A DNA stretch of 64,000 nt from the NCBI RefSeq assembly GCF_003591005.1, contig NZ_QYYD01000014.1, forward strand, positions 1 through 64,000. The letters are read 5' to 3'. Below the pieces are notes generated by a model, which saw nothing but the letters and a program-made list of their open reading frames with translations, had not been told where the DNA came from and ran no database searches. The stretch is from Rhodopseudomonas palustris. Lineage in GTDB: Bacteria > Pseudomonadota > Alphaproteobacteria > Rhizobiales > Xanthobacteraceae. The position numbers and the translations under genes are program-made. Numbering within the stretch: position 1 is the first letter of the stretch; each line of letters opens with the position of its first letter. Positions 1 to 8,146 of this stretch are shown piece after piece.

Positions 1-141
1 GGCTCCCTCGTTTGAAGTTTGCAACAACCTCAATCTGGCACAATGCGATGCCGTTGGGGGCCGTCCACCCCATCACCCCTGCGTTCGTGTTGAACATAGG
101 AGTTACACCGGCTGTGCCGACACGCACGCACAGAGGTTATG

Positions 142-198
142 GATTCCGGGCCTGCCCCTTCATCGGCTTCGCCGACGAAGGGGCATCCCGGAATGACG
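142..198. repeat. Intergenic palindrome, family C
   Basis: A long hairpin: ATTCCGGG and GCCCCTTC on the left arm pair with GAAGGGGC and CCCGGAAT on the right, around a short GC-rich loop. It lies just past the 3' end of the minus-strand binding-protein gene. REP-like palindromes of this kind are common between genes in Bradyrhizobium and Rhodopseudomonas. The rest of positions 1-221 shows no convincing gene. Confidence 0.6.
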
Positions 199-221
199 AA
201 CGTTGAGGTGGTCGCTGACCA

Positions 222-1403
222 TCAATTCGTCAGCGGCAGGATTTCGTCGCCTTTGAAGTAGGTGAAGATGTAGTCTTCGGGCGACAGCGCGTCGTGGTTG
301 TCCTTGGTGAAGGGCTTGCTGTAGCTCTTGATCAGGCCGTCGTAGCTGCCGATCTCGTAGAAGCCGTCGCGGATCTTGGTGCCGTCGGTCGAGCCGGCCT
401 TGGCGATCGCCAGCGCGGTGAGATGCATGGCGTCGTAGGCGTTGGCAATGCCGACGGCGGGGGTGACGTCGGCGGCCGATTTGATCTGCGGATACTTCGC
501 CTTCAGCGCATCGAGCACCGCCGCCGCCTTCGGGCTGGGGTTGCCGGAGAAGCTGAAGGTCTGGATGAAGTGCACCTTCTCGGCGCTCGGCCCGGCGAGT
601 TCGGTGAAGCGGCCGCCGGCCGGCCCCCAATGCGACACCACCGGAACGTTCCAGCCCATGCGGTCGAGCGACTTCACCACCTGCGCCGACGGGGCGACGT
701 TGGCGACCATGAACAGCGTATCCGCGCCGGCGTCCTTCAGCCGGGTGAGCTGCGGCACCAGATCGACGTCGCCGCCTTCGAATTTCTCGACGCCGGCGTT
801 CGGCATGTTCTTCGCGGAGAGTGCCGCCTTCAGTCCGGCCTCGTTGGACTCGCCCCAGGGATTGTTGATCAGGATCATGCCCGGCTTCTTGGCCGCGTAC
901 TTCTTGACCGCGTAGTCGACCAGCGCGACATCGACCAGCGCATCGACGGCGGAGACGCGGAACACGTAGTTCTCGGCGGCGCCGTTGCGGGTGATCGGCG
1001 TGCCGGCGGCCCAGACGCCGACGAACGGAACCTTCGACTGGTTGGCGAACGGCACGATCGCCATCGACACCGGCGTATCGATGCCGCCGAAATACGCCAC
1101 CACTTTCTCGCGCTGCACCAGCTCGCGCGCCGCGATCACGCCCTTGGCCGGGTTGCTTTCGTCGTCGCGGACCACCAGCTCGACCTTCTTGCCGAGCACG
1201 CCGCCCTTGGCGTTGATCTCGTCGATCGCCAGCGACAGGCCGCGGACGATCGCCTCGCCCGACTTGGCCGATTGGCCGGACATCGCCGCGACCAATCCGA
1301 CCTTGACGGTCTCCTGCGCAAAGGCCGGCACCGCGGCCAGCGCCAACGACGTTGCGCCTGCGGCAATCAGCAAGCGGCGCGAAATTCTCGGCAATGCGAA
1401 CAT
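222..1403 (-). CDS. LIV-type ABC transporter substrate-binding protein
   Basis: Periplasmic binding protein of about 393 residues, of the family that feeds branched-chain amino acid/amide (Liv) importers. The start is taken at the ATG giving MFALPRISRRLLIAAG, because it has a GAGAGGG ribosome site and opens a twin-arginine-like signal peptide ending near AVPAFAQ. The mature part begins with the family pattern VKVGLVAAMSGQSAKSG and contains the ELVVRDDESNP strand typical of type I Leu/Ile/Val-binding folds. No permease or ATPase gene adjoins it, so it probably shares the Liv channel encoded at 4672-8078 or one elsewhere. The ligand is unknown. A GntR-like operator lies about 150 bp upstream. 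Confidence 0.9.
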   Translation of the reverse strand: MFALPRISRRLLIAAGATSLALAAVPAFAQETVKVGLVAAMSGQSAKSGEAIVRGLSLAIDEINAKGGVLGKKVELVVRDDESNPAKGVIAARELVQREKVVAYFGGIDTPVSMAIVPFANQSKVPFVGVWAAGTPITRNGAAENYVFRVSAVDALVDVALVDYAVKKYAAKKPGMILINNPWGESNEAGLKAALSAKNMPNAGVEKFEGGDVDLVPQLTRLKDAGADTLFMVANVAPSAQVVKSLDRMGWNVPVVSHWGPAGGRFTELAGPSAEKVHFIQTFSFSGNPSPKAAAVLDALKAKYPQIKSAADVTPAVGIANAYDAMHLTALAIAKAGSTDGTKIRDGFYEIGSYDGLIKSYSKPFTKDNHDALSPEDYIFTYFKGDEILPLTN

Positions 1404-1553
1404 GCTCACGGCCCTCTCCAATGGATGCGAGCTGGAGCTAGCAAGCGGTGTGCCATGTGACGGCAGAGCGGATTCGCAGCGAACACGCCCAAAAGCCCGT
1501 GAGATCGCAGCTTCCACGCTGGAGGCTGCTCAACATGCAGACAGCGGCCGCCC

Positions 1554-1591
1554 AAATCGTATACAATCTAAGCTAGGAACGAATACGATTT
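1554..1591. promoter_or_regulatory. Possible GntR/FCD operator between divergent genes
   Basis: AAATCGTAT at 1554-1562 is repeated inverted as ATACGATTT at 1583-1591. The left arm runs into TCGTATACAA, which fits the T-N-G-T-n-A-C-N-A consensus of FadR/FCD-type GntR operators. It sits between the divergent binding-protein and SnoaL-like genes, and a GntR/FCD gene lies 0.6 kb away. That this regulator binds here is inference. Confidence 0.4.
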
Positions 1592-1643
1592 CTGGCACCG
1601 GGCTTGCTTGACCGGGCGTCAGGCAAAACAAGGAGACCCGCTC

Positions 1644-2078
1644 ATGCCCCAAGCCCAGACGATTCCGGCGCCCGCCCGGAGCGACGACACGGCCGCCGCG
1701 GCGGCGCTGGTCGAGCGCTTTCTGGTCGCGTCGATGGTTCCTGATCCGGAGACGGCGGCGACCTTCATGGCGTCAGACGTCGCCATCACCTTCACCGGCG
1801 GCCGCAAGTTCACGCATCCGCGTGACGCCACCGCGTTCAACGCCAAACGCTACAAATGGGTGAAGAAGAAGATGGAGCGCACTGACGTCGCCCCCGGCGA
1901 CAGCGAGACGGTCGTGTACAACACCGGCACGCTGTACGGCGAATGGCCCGACGGCACGCCGTTCGAAGGCAACCGCTATGTGGACCGTTTCGTCGTCCGC
2001 GGCGGCAAGATCGTCAAGATGGACGTCTGGAACGACAGCGCGGAGCGGCTGCTGACGCAGCGGGGGATCGAGGCGTAG
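1644..2078 (+). CDS. SnoaL-like (NTF2-fold) protein
   Basis: A 144-residue protein of the NTF2/SnoaL-like fold, with no signal peptide, so cytosolic. The start is the ATG giving MPQAQTIPAP, preceded by AAGGAG at a good distance; upstream codons in frame have no ribosome site. The body shows the cone-fold pattern: an N-terminal helix with LVERFLVASM, the strand VAITFTGG, and C-terminal strands NRYVDRFVVRGGKIVKMDVWNDS. Members include small isomerases, cyclases and dehydratases acting on cyclic substrates, but many have no known activity. It is divergent from the binding-protein gene and may act on the same imported compound; this is inference from position. Confidence 0.75.
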   Translation: MPQAQTIPAPARSDDTAAAAALVERFLVASMVPDPETAATFMASDVAITFTGGRKFTHPRDATAFNAKRYKWVKKKMERTDVAPGDSETVVYNTGTLYGEWPDGTPFEGNRYVDRFVVRGGKIVKMDVWNDSAERLLTQRGIEA

Positions 2079-2122
2079 GAGACGTTGGACGCATGCGCTT
2101 GAGTGGGACGAGAAACTCTCCT

Positions 2123-2207
2123 CGTCATTGCGAGCGAAGCGAAGCAATCCAGAAACGCCGTGCACGGCGCTGGATTGCTTCGTCGGCTTCGCCTCCTCGC
2201 AATGACG
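2123..2207. repeat. Intergenic palindrome, family A copy 1
   Basis: Begins CGTCATTGCGAGCGAAGCGA and ends with its near reverse complement CCTCGCAATGACG; the inner arms are GCAATCCAG and CTGGATTGC. It lies between the convergent SnoaL-like and GntR genes. Four more copies occur in this window (near 13800, 25582, 27400 and 37796), always outside genes. Confidence 0.8.
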
Positions 2208-2219
2208 AACTGAGAGGCA

Positions 2220-2957
2220 CTACGTCCTTCTCGAAGAAGCCTTCTTGCCCTTCACCTGCGCGGCATCCTTCACGTACGGCTCCAGGATGTCCTGGATGTC
2301 GCGCTCCGGCAGGGGATGTTCGAAGATCATCGCGCGGTCGGCCACCGCGTCGAGATGATGATCCATCAGCGTCATGGCCGCGGGAACGTCGTTGGATGAC
2401 AGCGCCGCGATCAGGGCGCGATGCTCGCTGACCGCGCAATCCGACGAATGCGGCCGGCTGAACCGGGCCAGGATCAGTCCGCAACGCGACGCAACTTCGC
2501 TGACGTAGCGTGCGAGCACCGGATTGCCCGTCATTCCCGCAAGCTTGATGTGAAAGTCCGTCGCGAGCCGAATCGACAGCGGCACATTGCTGCCGCGCGC
2601 CTCTTCCTCGGCATCGACGTGTTGCTTCAGCTGCTTGATCTGCTCGCGCGTCAGCCGGCCGGCGAGCCGCGCCACCACCAGACGCTCGAGGCCGATCCGC
2701 ACGTCGAAGATATCACGCGCCTCGTTCCAGCTCGGCGTCGCCACCGCCGCGCCGCGATTGCGCCGCAGCTCGACCAGGCCTTCGGCCGCCAGCCGCGTCA
2801 GCGCCGCGCGTACGATGGTGCGGCTGGCGCCGAACTTCTCGCCGATCGCATCCTCGGGCAGCTTGGCGCCGGGCTGCAGCGCCTGCTCGATGATGGCGTG
2901 CCACAGCGCCTTGTAGATCACTGCGCCGCGATCGGGCGCTGCTTGCTTGTCGGCCAT
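2220..2957 (-). CDS. GntR family regulator, FCD (FadR-type) subgroup
   Basis: Transcription factor of 245 residues. Residues 10-75 form the winged helix (AIGEKFGASRTIVRAALTRL is the recognition part). Residues 90-220 form the all-helical FCD sensor, with its metal-binding set visible as D-x3-H in TDFHIKLAG, the H of SEHRALI and the H of MDHHLDAV. FCD proteins usually sense small carboxylates and repress catabolic or transport genes. The C-terminal tail is Lys/Ser-rich. Its neighbours are the alpha/beta hydrolase on the other strand and the SnoaL/binding-protein pair, so it is the natural candidate regulator for them. The effector is unknown. Confidence 0.9.
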   Translation of the reverse strand: MADKQAAPDRGAVIYKALWHAIIEQALQPGAKLPEDAIGEKFGASRTIVRAALTRLAAEGLVELRRNRGAAVATPSWNEARDIFDVRIGLERLVVARLAGRLTREQIKQLKQHVDAEEEARGSNVPLSIRLATDFHIKLAGMTGNPVLARYVSEVASRCGLILARFSRPHSSDCAVSEHRALIAALSSNDVPAAMTLMDHHLDAVADRAMIFEHPLPERDIQDILEPYVKDAAQVKGKKASSRRT

Positions 2958-3134
2958 GATGTTCTATGCCGCTGGACTGTTCGGATGAATTGCCACAGCC
3001 GCGATCCGAACGCAATTTGCGACGCGTAGCAAGCCTGATGCGCGATGCGGCAGATGCCGCAAAAATGCGATCGACACGCACGGCGCTTTGCTGCCATGGT
3101 CGAGGGCAAAGACACCAACAAGGAATGATGCGCG

Positions 3135-3980
3135 ATGACGAGTGCCCGCCCCGCCGACCCCCGCAACACCTGGGCGCAGCTGTCGCAGAGCGAGCGTGAC
3201 GCGGCCTATGACAACAACAGCGCGGTCAAGAACAGCCCGGAACTGATCGCCGAGCGCAACGCGTCATCGGCCAGGACGCGTGCGAGTTTGAAGTCGGTGC
3301 TCGACCTGCCTTACGGCGATCGCCCGAACAACAAGATCGACCTCTATCCGGCAGCCGAACGCGACGCGCCGTGCCTGGTGTTCTGGCACGGCGGCTATTG
3401 GCAGAAGAATTCGCGCGAGCTGTTCGCCATGCTGGTCGAAGGCATCGCGGCGCACGGCTGGTCGGTGGCGATCCCGGGCTATTCGCTGGCGCCGGACGTG
3501 ACGCTGACCACGATCGTCGACGAGAGCCGCGCGGCGCTCGACTGGCTCGCGGCGCATGGTCCGGAGCACGGCGTCGCCGGTCCGGTCGTCACGTCGGGCT
3601 GGTCGGCCGGCGGTCATCTTGTTGCGATGACGCTGGATCATCCGCTGGTCACCGCCGGACTGTCGATCTCCGGCGTGTTTGATCTCGGCCCGATCCGCGA
3701 CACCGGGCTCAACAAAGCGCTGCAGCTCACCGACGACGAGATCGCCAAGCTGTCGCCGCTGCGCCTGCCGGTGATCGACAAGCGCCTCGACCTCGCCTAC
3801 GGCGCTAACGAGCTTCCGGCGCTGGTGCTGGATTCGACGAACCTGCACGCGCAGCGCGACGCCGCCGGCGCACCGGGACGGCTGCTGCCGCTCGCCGGTC
3901 ACGATCACTTCTCGATCCTCGCCGAACTGCGCAAATCCGACGGCGCGCTGGTGAAGGCGGCGCTTGAACTGGTTGACTAA
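3135..3980 (+). CDS. Alpha/beta hydrolase, kynurenine formamidase-like
   Basis: Serine hydrolase of 281 residues without signal peptide. The oxyanion motif H85-G-G-Y-W89 and the nucleophile elbow G-W-S157-A-G-G are plain, and the likely catalytic His lies in GHDHFSIL near residue 260. HGGYW with GWSAGG is the pattern of bacterial kynurenine formamidase and BD-FAE-like esterases, which cleave arylformamides or small esters. The start has AAGGAA upstream. It is divergent from the GntR gene and lies before the Liv/molybdenum hydroxylase operon, so it may hydrolyse an amide or ester in the same pathway. No kynureninase or tryptophan dioxygenase gene is in the window, so a kynurenine role is not supported by context. 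Confidence 0.85.
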   Translation: MTSARPADPRNTWAQLSQSERDAAYDNNSAVKNSPELIAERNASSARTRASLKSVLDLPYGDRPNNKIDLYPAAERDAPCLVFWHGGYWQKNSRELFAMLVEGIAAHGWSVAIPGYSLAPDVTLTTIVDESRAALDWLAAHGPEHGVAGPVVTSGWSAGGHLVAMTLDHPLVTAGLSISGVFDLGPIRDTGLNKALQLTDDEIAKLSPLRLPVIDKRLDLAYGANELPALVLDSTNLHAQRDAAGAPGRLLPLAGHDHFSILAELRKSDGALVKAALELVD

Positions 3981-4319
3981 GAGCCCAAACGCTCCATTGA
4001 AACGATGGCGCCGACGTCACCTGAAGCGCTGAATCGCCATCCTAAGCGTCTGACTCAAAACTAAAGCCGACTGATCAGCCACATTTTGCGGTCGGCTAAT
4101 CAGCTCACAAACTCCGTCATGGCCGGGCTTGTCCCGGCCATCCACGCCTTTGCTGCGTTTCCTTCAGCAAAGGCGTGGATGCCCGGCACAAGGCCGGGCA
4201 TGACGCGTGGATAGGAAAGTGCCTGATTGCAAAGGCCGCATTTTCGGCCAGGCTCTGAGGTGCGCGCGCCTCAGAGTGACGGCAGTGAATATATCGCCGG
4301 CAGGATAACTGTTGTCGCG
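3981..4319. other. Gene-free stretch with a family B palindrome
   Basis: This 339-bp gap separates the convergent hydrolase and Rieske genes. It contains the family B hairpin at 4115-4205. No other gene, RNA or clear terminator was seen. Confidence 0.6.
4115..4205. repeat. Intergenic palindrome, family B copy 1
   Basis: CGTCATGGCCGGGCTTGTCC on the left and GCACAAGGCCGGGCATGACG on the right are near reverse complements; the inner arms ATCCACGCCTTTGCTG and CAGCAAAGGCGTGGAT also pair. A second full copy, with a longer middle, is at 22655-22792, and a fragment is at 34551-34579. Confidence 0.8.
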
Positions 4320-4679
4320 TTACGGCTTCAGTGCCGCGGCGTTGATGAAAACTTCGCCGCGCTCGACACGCACCGGATAGAGCCGTAGCGGCCGGCTCGG
4401 CCAGCCGTCGGAGATGGCGCCGTCGACCAGGCTGAACGAGGCGTCGTGGAGCGGACAGGCGAGCCGGCCGTTGACGACGCGTCCGCACGCCAGGTCAGCT
4501 TGCTCGTGCGGACACGCCCGCTCGCAGGCGGACACCACTCCACCAACCGAAACCAAGGCGAGATCGACACCGGCAACACGCACCGCGACGATGCCGGCTT
4601 CTGCCAGCCGCGGAAGGCTGCATACCGGCAGCCACTGCTCCCGTGACCGCGAGAGATCGGCCGCCCAGTCGTCAGCCAC
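4320..4679 (-). CDS. Small Rieske-type [2Fe-2S] ferredoxin
   Basis: A 119-residue Rieske protein. The cluster ligands are visible as C-P-H in ERACPHEQADL and C-P-L-H in RLACPLHDASF. That spacing fits ferredoxins that feed electrons to ring-hydroxylating or other oxygenases. The start is a GTG overlapping the end of the livF gene (GGTGGCTGA), so it is translationally coupled and is the last gene of the Liv operon. No oxygenase component is in this operon, so its partner is elsewhere or it serves the molybdenum hydroxylase pathway indirectly; the latter is speculation. An upstream in-frame ATG also exists inside livF, but the coupled GTG is more natural. Confidence 0.85.
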   Translation of the reverse strand: MADDWAADLSRSREQWLPVCSLPRLAEAGIVAVRVAGVDLALVSVGGVVSACERACPHEQADLACGRVVNGRLACPLHDASFSLVDGAISDGWPSRPLRLYPVRVERGEVFINAAALKP

Positions 4680-5376
4680 CGAGATACGCCTTGCGCACAT
4701 GCGGGTTGGCGATGAGTTCCGCGCCGCTGCCCGACAAAACGATGCGGCCGCCCTCGAGCAGATAAGCGTGGTCGCACATGTCGAGCGCCGCAAACGCATT
4801 CTGTTCGACCAGCAGGACGGTCGTGCCATTGTCGCGGATGCGGCGGATGATCGCGAAGGTGCGCTCCACGATGTTCGGCGCCAGCCCGAGCGACGGCTCG
4901 TCGAACATCACCAACCTCGGCCTGCTCATCAGTGCGCGTCCGATTGCCAGCATCTGCTGCTCGCCGCCGGACAGCGTGCCGGCCGCCTGCTTGCGGCGCT
5001 CGGCAAGCCGCGGAAACTCCCCATAGATCCGGTCGCGGTCGGCTGCGACCTCGGAGCGGTCGCTGCGCAAGTAAGCGCCCATGTCGAGATTCTCTTCGAT
5101 GGTCATATGCGGGAAGACGCGACGGCCCTCCGGACAATGCGCGATGCCGGCTTTCAGAATCCGCGGCGGTCGCGCGCCGGTCAGCACCTCGTTGTCGAAC
5201 CGCAGCGCGCCGGCGCGCAGCGGCACCAGGCCGGAGATGGCGCGCAGCGTCGTGCTCTTGCCGGCGCCGTTGGCGCCGATCAGCGCGACCAGCTGACCGG
5301 CCTTGACCTCGAAGGTGATGCCCTGCAGCGCGGTGACGCCGCCATAGCCGCACTCGGCGTTGATGAGCTCAAGCAT
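4672..5376 (-). CDS. livF: Liv-type ABC transporter ATPase (LivF)
   Basis: A 234-residue ATPase subunit of a branched-chain amino acid/amide-type importer, at the inner face of the membrane. Walker A is GANGAGKST, the signature is LSGGEQQMLAIGRAL, Walker B is RLVMFDEPSLGLAP, and the H-loop region is VLLVEQN. The combination of EGRRVFPHMTIEENLDMGAY and LLVEQN is typical of LivF. Its start overlaps the end of livG by 8 bp, and its end overlaps the Rieske gene. The substrate depends on the binding proteins encoded at 8147 and possibly 222. Confidence 0.93.
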   Translation of the reverse strand: MLELINAECGYGGVTALQGITFEVKAGQLVALIGANGAGKSTTLRAISGLVPLRAGALRFDNEVLTGARPPRILKAGIAHCPEGRRVFPHMTIEENLDMGAYLRSDRSEVAADRDRIYGEFPRLAERRKQAAGTLSGGEQQMLAIGRALMSRPRLVMFDEPSLGLAPNIVERTFAIIRRIRDNGTTVLLVEQNAFAALDMCDHAYLLEGGRIVLSGSGAELIANPHVRKAYLGG

Positions 5377-6175
5377 GCTTCACCCCTTGGCCGAGATAGG
5401 CTTCGATCACGGCGGGATCGTTGCGGATCACGTCCGGCGTTCCTTCGGCGATGATCCGCCCGTAGTTCAGCACGACGATCCGATCGGACACACTCATCAC
5501 CATCGGCATGTCGTGCTCGACCAGCAGAATGGTGATGCCGCGATCGCGGATCTTGCGGATAAGCTGCACGAAGGTGTGCGTCTCAGACGCGTTCATGCCG
5601 GACACCGGCTCGTCCAGCAGCAGCATCGACGGCTCGGCGGCGAGCGCGAGCGCGACGCCGACCAGCCGTTGCTCGCCATACGACATCGACCCCGCAAGAT
5701 CGTTGGCCCGACGACCAAGGCCGACCCACTCGACCAGCTCGGCGGCCTTCTCCCTCAGCTCCGCCTCCACCCGCCGCACCCGCGGCAGGCCGAGCACCGA
5801 TGGCAGCACGCCGACGCGGCCGCGGCGATGCAGCCCGATCAGCACGTTGTCGTAGACAGTGTCGTTCGGAAACACGCTGGTGCGCTGGAAGGTGCGGATC
5901 AGGCCGAGATCGGCGATCGCCTGCGGCTTCATCCCGCGCAGCGACTGGCCGCGATAGGTGACGTCGCCGTGGGTCGGCGTCAGGAAGCCGGTGACGACGT
6001 TGAACGCCGTGGTCTTGCCGGCGCCGTTGGGGCCGATCAGGCTGACGATCTCGCCCTCGCCGACCGAGAACGTCATGTCGGAGATCGCAACCAGACCGCC
6101 GAAATGCATCGCGACTTTTTCGACGCTGAGCGCGGTCTGCACCGCAGGTTGCTTCAAAGCTGCTGCAGCCCCCAT
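5369..6175 (-). CDS. livG: Liv-type ABC transporter ATPase (LivG)
   Basis: Second ATPase, 268 residues from the ATG that overlaps the livM stop codon (ATGA). Walker A is GPNGAGKTT, followed by AFNVVTGFLTPTHGDV as in LivG. The signature region MSYGEQRLVGVALAL is slightly diverged, with SYGEQ in place of LSGGQ, which is common in this family. Walker B is MLLLDEPVSGMN, and VEHDM is the H-loop. Upstream in-frame codons lie within livM and are not a likely start. It pairs with LivF to power the LivHM channel. Confidence 0.93.
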   Translation of the reverse strand: MGAAAALKQPAVQTALSVEKVAMHFGGLVAISDMTFSVGEGEIVSLIGPNGAGKTTAFNVVTGFLTPTHGDVTYRGQSLRGMKPQAIADLGLIRTFQRTSVFPNDTVYDNVLIGLHRRGRVGVLPSVLGLPRVRRVEAELREKAAELVEWVGLGRRANDLAGSMSYGEQRLVGVALALAAEPSMLLLDEPVSGMNASETHTFVQLIRKIRDRGITILLVEHDMPMVMSVSDRIVVLNYGRIIAEGTPDVIRNDPAVIEAYLGQGVKHA

Positions 6176-7209
6176 CACGCGCTCTCCTCGACGCCGCGCT
6201 TGGCAAAGCTCGGCGCAGTCGCCGGCCTCATGCGCGGAAACCACTGCACCAGCGCCGGCACGATGCCGCGCGGCATGATGAACAGGATGACGATCAACGC
6301 GCCGCCATAGGCGATCCATTGCGCCTCGGGTGCCATCACCGGCCGCAGCGCCACCGGCATCAGCCCGAAGATCAGTCCGCCGACCACCGGCCCGGCCAGC
6401 GTGCCCTTGCCGCCGGCCACCACCATGATCACCATCGTCACCGTATTGATGAAGGTGAACACTTCGGGATCGATGATCTTCATGTAGTGCGCGTACAGGC
6501 TGCCGGCAGCACCGCAGATGCCGGCCGAGACCACGGCGGCGAGCGTCAGCGTCTTGGTGACGTCGATGCCGATCGACACCGCCAGCGTCTCGTTCTCCAT
6601 CAGCCCGCGCATCGCCCGGCCGACATGCGAATGCACCAGCCGCGCAATCAGGAGATAGCAGGCGACGGCCACGCCGAGCACCAGATAGTAGTTGTGCAGC
6701 TTGGTGCGGAAAATGAACTCACCGAGGCCCGGAAAGCCGACCTGCATCGGCGGAATGCTGGTCAACGCCAGCGGTCCCTGGGTCAGTTCGACCCAGTTCA
6801 ATGCCACCAGCCGGACCACTTCGGCGAACGAGATGGTGACGATGACGAAATATGCGCCGCGCACCCGGAACGACAACCGCCCGACCAGATAGCCGCACAG
6901 TCCCGACACCAGCACGGCGATCGCGAAGCCGGCCAGCGGCGGCCACGGCTCGTGCACGATTTGCAGCCCGAACGGCAGGCTGACGCTGAAGCCGAGCGAG
7001 GTCAGCGCGCTGACATAGGCGCCGATGCCGAAGAAGGCGATATGGCCAAGACTGAGCTGGCCGGTGAAGCCGAGCAGCAGATTGAGGCTCATTGCCCCGA
7101 TCACAAAGATCCCGGTGGTGATCAACGCGTTGAGCAGATACGGATCGCTCAGCCACATCGGAACGGAAGCGAGTGCAGCGATGACGACGATCGACAGCAG
7201 CAGTCTCAT
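6175..7209 (-). CDS. livM: Liv-type ABC transporter permease (LivM)
   Basis: A 344-residue inner-membrane permease with about nine hydrophobic segments. The family motif TGQLSLGHIAFFGIGAYVSA is near residues 50-69, and the EAA-like loop includes LAVSIGIDVTKTLTLAAVVSAG. It ends with the pattern GGKGTLAGPVVGG and a long helix before a polar tail. The start codon overlaps livH by 4 bp (ATGA), so translation is coupled. It forms the heterodimeric channel with LivH. Confidence 0.92.
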   Translation of the reverse strand: MRLLLSIVVIAALASVPMWLSDPYLLNALITTGIFVIGAMSLNLLLGFTGQLSLGHIAFFGIGAYVSALTSLGFSVSLPFGLQIVHEPWPPLAGFAIAVLVSGLCGYLVGRLSFRVRGAYFVIVTISFAEVVRLVALNWVELTQGPLALTSIPPMQVGFPGLGEFIFRTKLHNYYLVLGVAVACYLLIARLVHSHVGRAMRGLMENETLAVSIGIDVTKTLTLAAVVSAGICGAAGSLYAHYMKIIDPEVFTFINTVTMVIMVVAGGKGTLAGPVVGGLIFGLMPVALRPVMAPEAQWIAYGGALIVILFIMPRGIVPALVQWFPRMRPATAPSFAKRGVEESA

Positions 7210-8078
7210 CCGACGCGCTCCGCACGAGGAAACAGCCCGGTCGGGCGGAAGATCAACACGGCGATGATGATCAGGAAGCCCATCGCGTCGCGATAGCCGG
7301 ACGAGATGTAGCCGGCGCCCAATTCCTCAGCGAGCGCCAGGATGAAGCCGCCGATCACGGCGCCGGTGATGTTGCCGAGTCCGCCGAGGATGACGATGGC
7401 GAATGCCTTGACGGCGGCGAGATCGCCCATCGACGGGTAGACCACATAGACCGGACCAAGCAGCGCGCCGGCCGCGGCGGCGAGGCTCGAGCCCATCGCG
7501 AAGGTCGAGGTGTAGATCAGATTGACGTTGACGCCCATCAGCGCCGCCGTGTCCTGATCCTGGAACGTCGCGCGCATCGCGCTGCCGAGCCGGGTGCGGT
7601 TGATCAGCACGTAAGTCAGCACGATCAGCGCGCCGGCGGCGAGCAGCACGAACAGCCGCAGCCACGACACCGAGACCGGGCCGATCTCGAGTGGAGCATC
7701 CGGAAACGGCGTCGGCACGGATTTGGCGACGCCGCCCCACACCCACAGCGTCGCCGACTGCATCGCGATCCATGCACCGATCATCACCAGCATGGTGGTG
7801 TCGATGTCGGAGCCGCGCAGCGGTCGCAGCAGGGTCAATTCGACCAGGGCGCCGAGCGCCCAGCCGCTGGCGATCGCCAAAGGCAACGCGACGAAGAAGT
7901 TCAGTTCAAACTTCTGCACCACGATGAACATCACATAGGCGCCGAAGGTGTAGAGAATGCCGTGCGTGAAATTGACGACATTCATGATGCCGAAGATCAG
8001 CGTGAGGCCGATGCCGAGCAGCGCGTAGGTGCCGCCGAGCACGAGCGTGTTAATGAGATGCTGGAGAAACTCGCCCAA
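7206..8078 (-). CDS. livH: Liv-type ABC transporter permease (LivH)
   Basis: A 290-residue permease with the LivH hallmarks TYALLGIGLTLIFGIMNVVNF and HGILYTFGAY at the N-terminus, and GGLGNITGAVIGGFILALAEEL near the C-terminus. The start is a TTG preceded by GAGGAT at five bases; no nearby ATG fits. It is separated from the binding-protein gene by 68 bp and overlaps livM. Segments are strongly hydrophobic throughout, consistent with eight membrane spans. Confidence 0.92.
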   Translation of the reverse strand: MGEFLQHLINTLVLGGTYALLGIGLTLIFGIMNVVNFTHGILYTFGAYVMFIVVQKFELNFFVALPLAIASGWALGALVELTLLRPLRGSDIDTTMLVMIGAWIAMQSATLWVWGGVAKSVPTPFPDAPLEIGPVSVSWLRLFVLLAAGALIVLTYVLINRTRLGSAMRATFQDQDTAALMGVNVNLIYTSTFAMGSSLAAAAGALLGPVYVVYPSMGDLAAVKAFAIVILGGLGNITGAVIGGFILALAEELGAGYISSGYRDAMGFLIIIAVLIFRPTGLFPRAERVG

Positions 8079-8146
8079 GGTCGATCCTCACGGCTGCAGG
8101 GAAAGACGAGGCGCTGGTCGCGCCTCGCCGGGTTCTCGCGTCGCGA

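Noticed and set aside
12-206. Short plus-strand frame at the window start
   Set aside because: It runs through the family C palindrome, has no ribosome site and no recognisable product.
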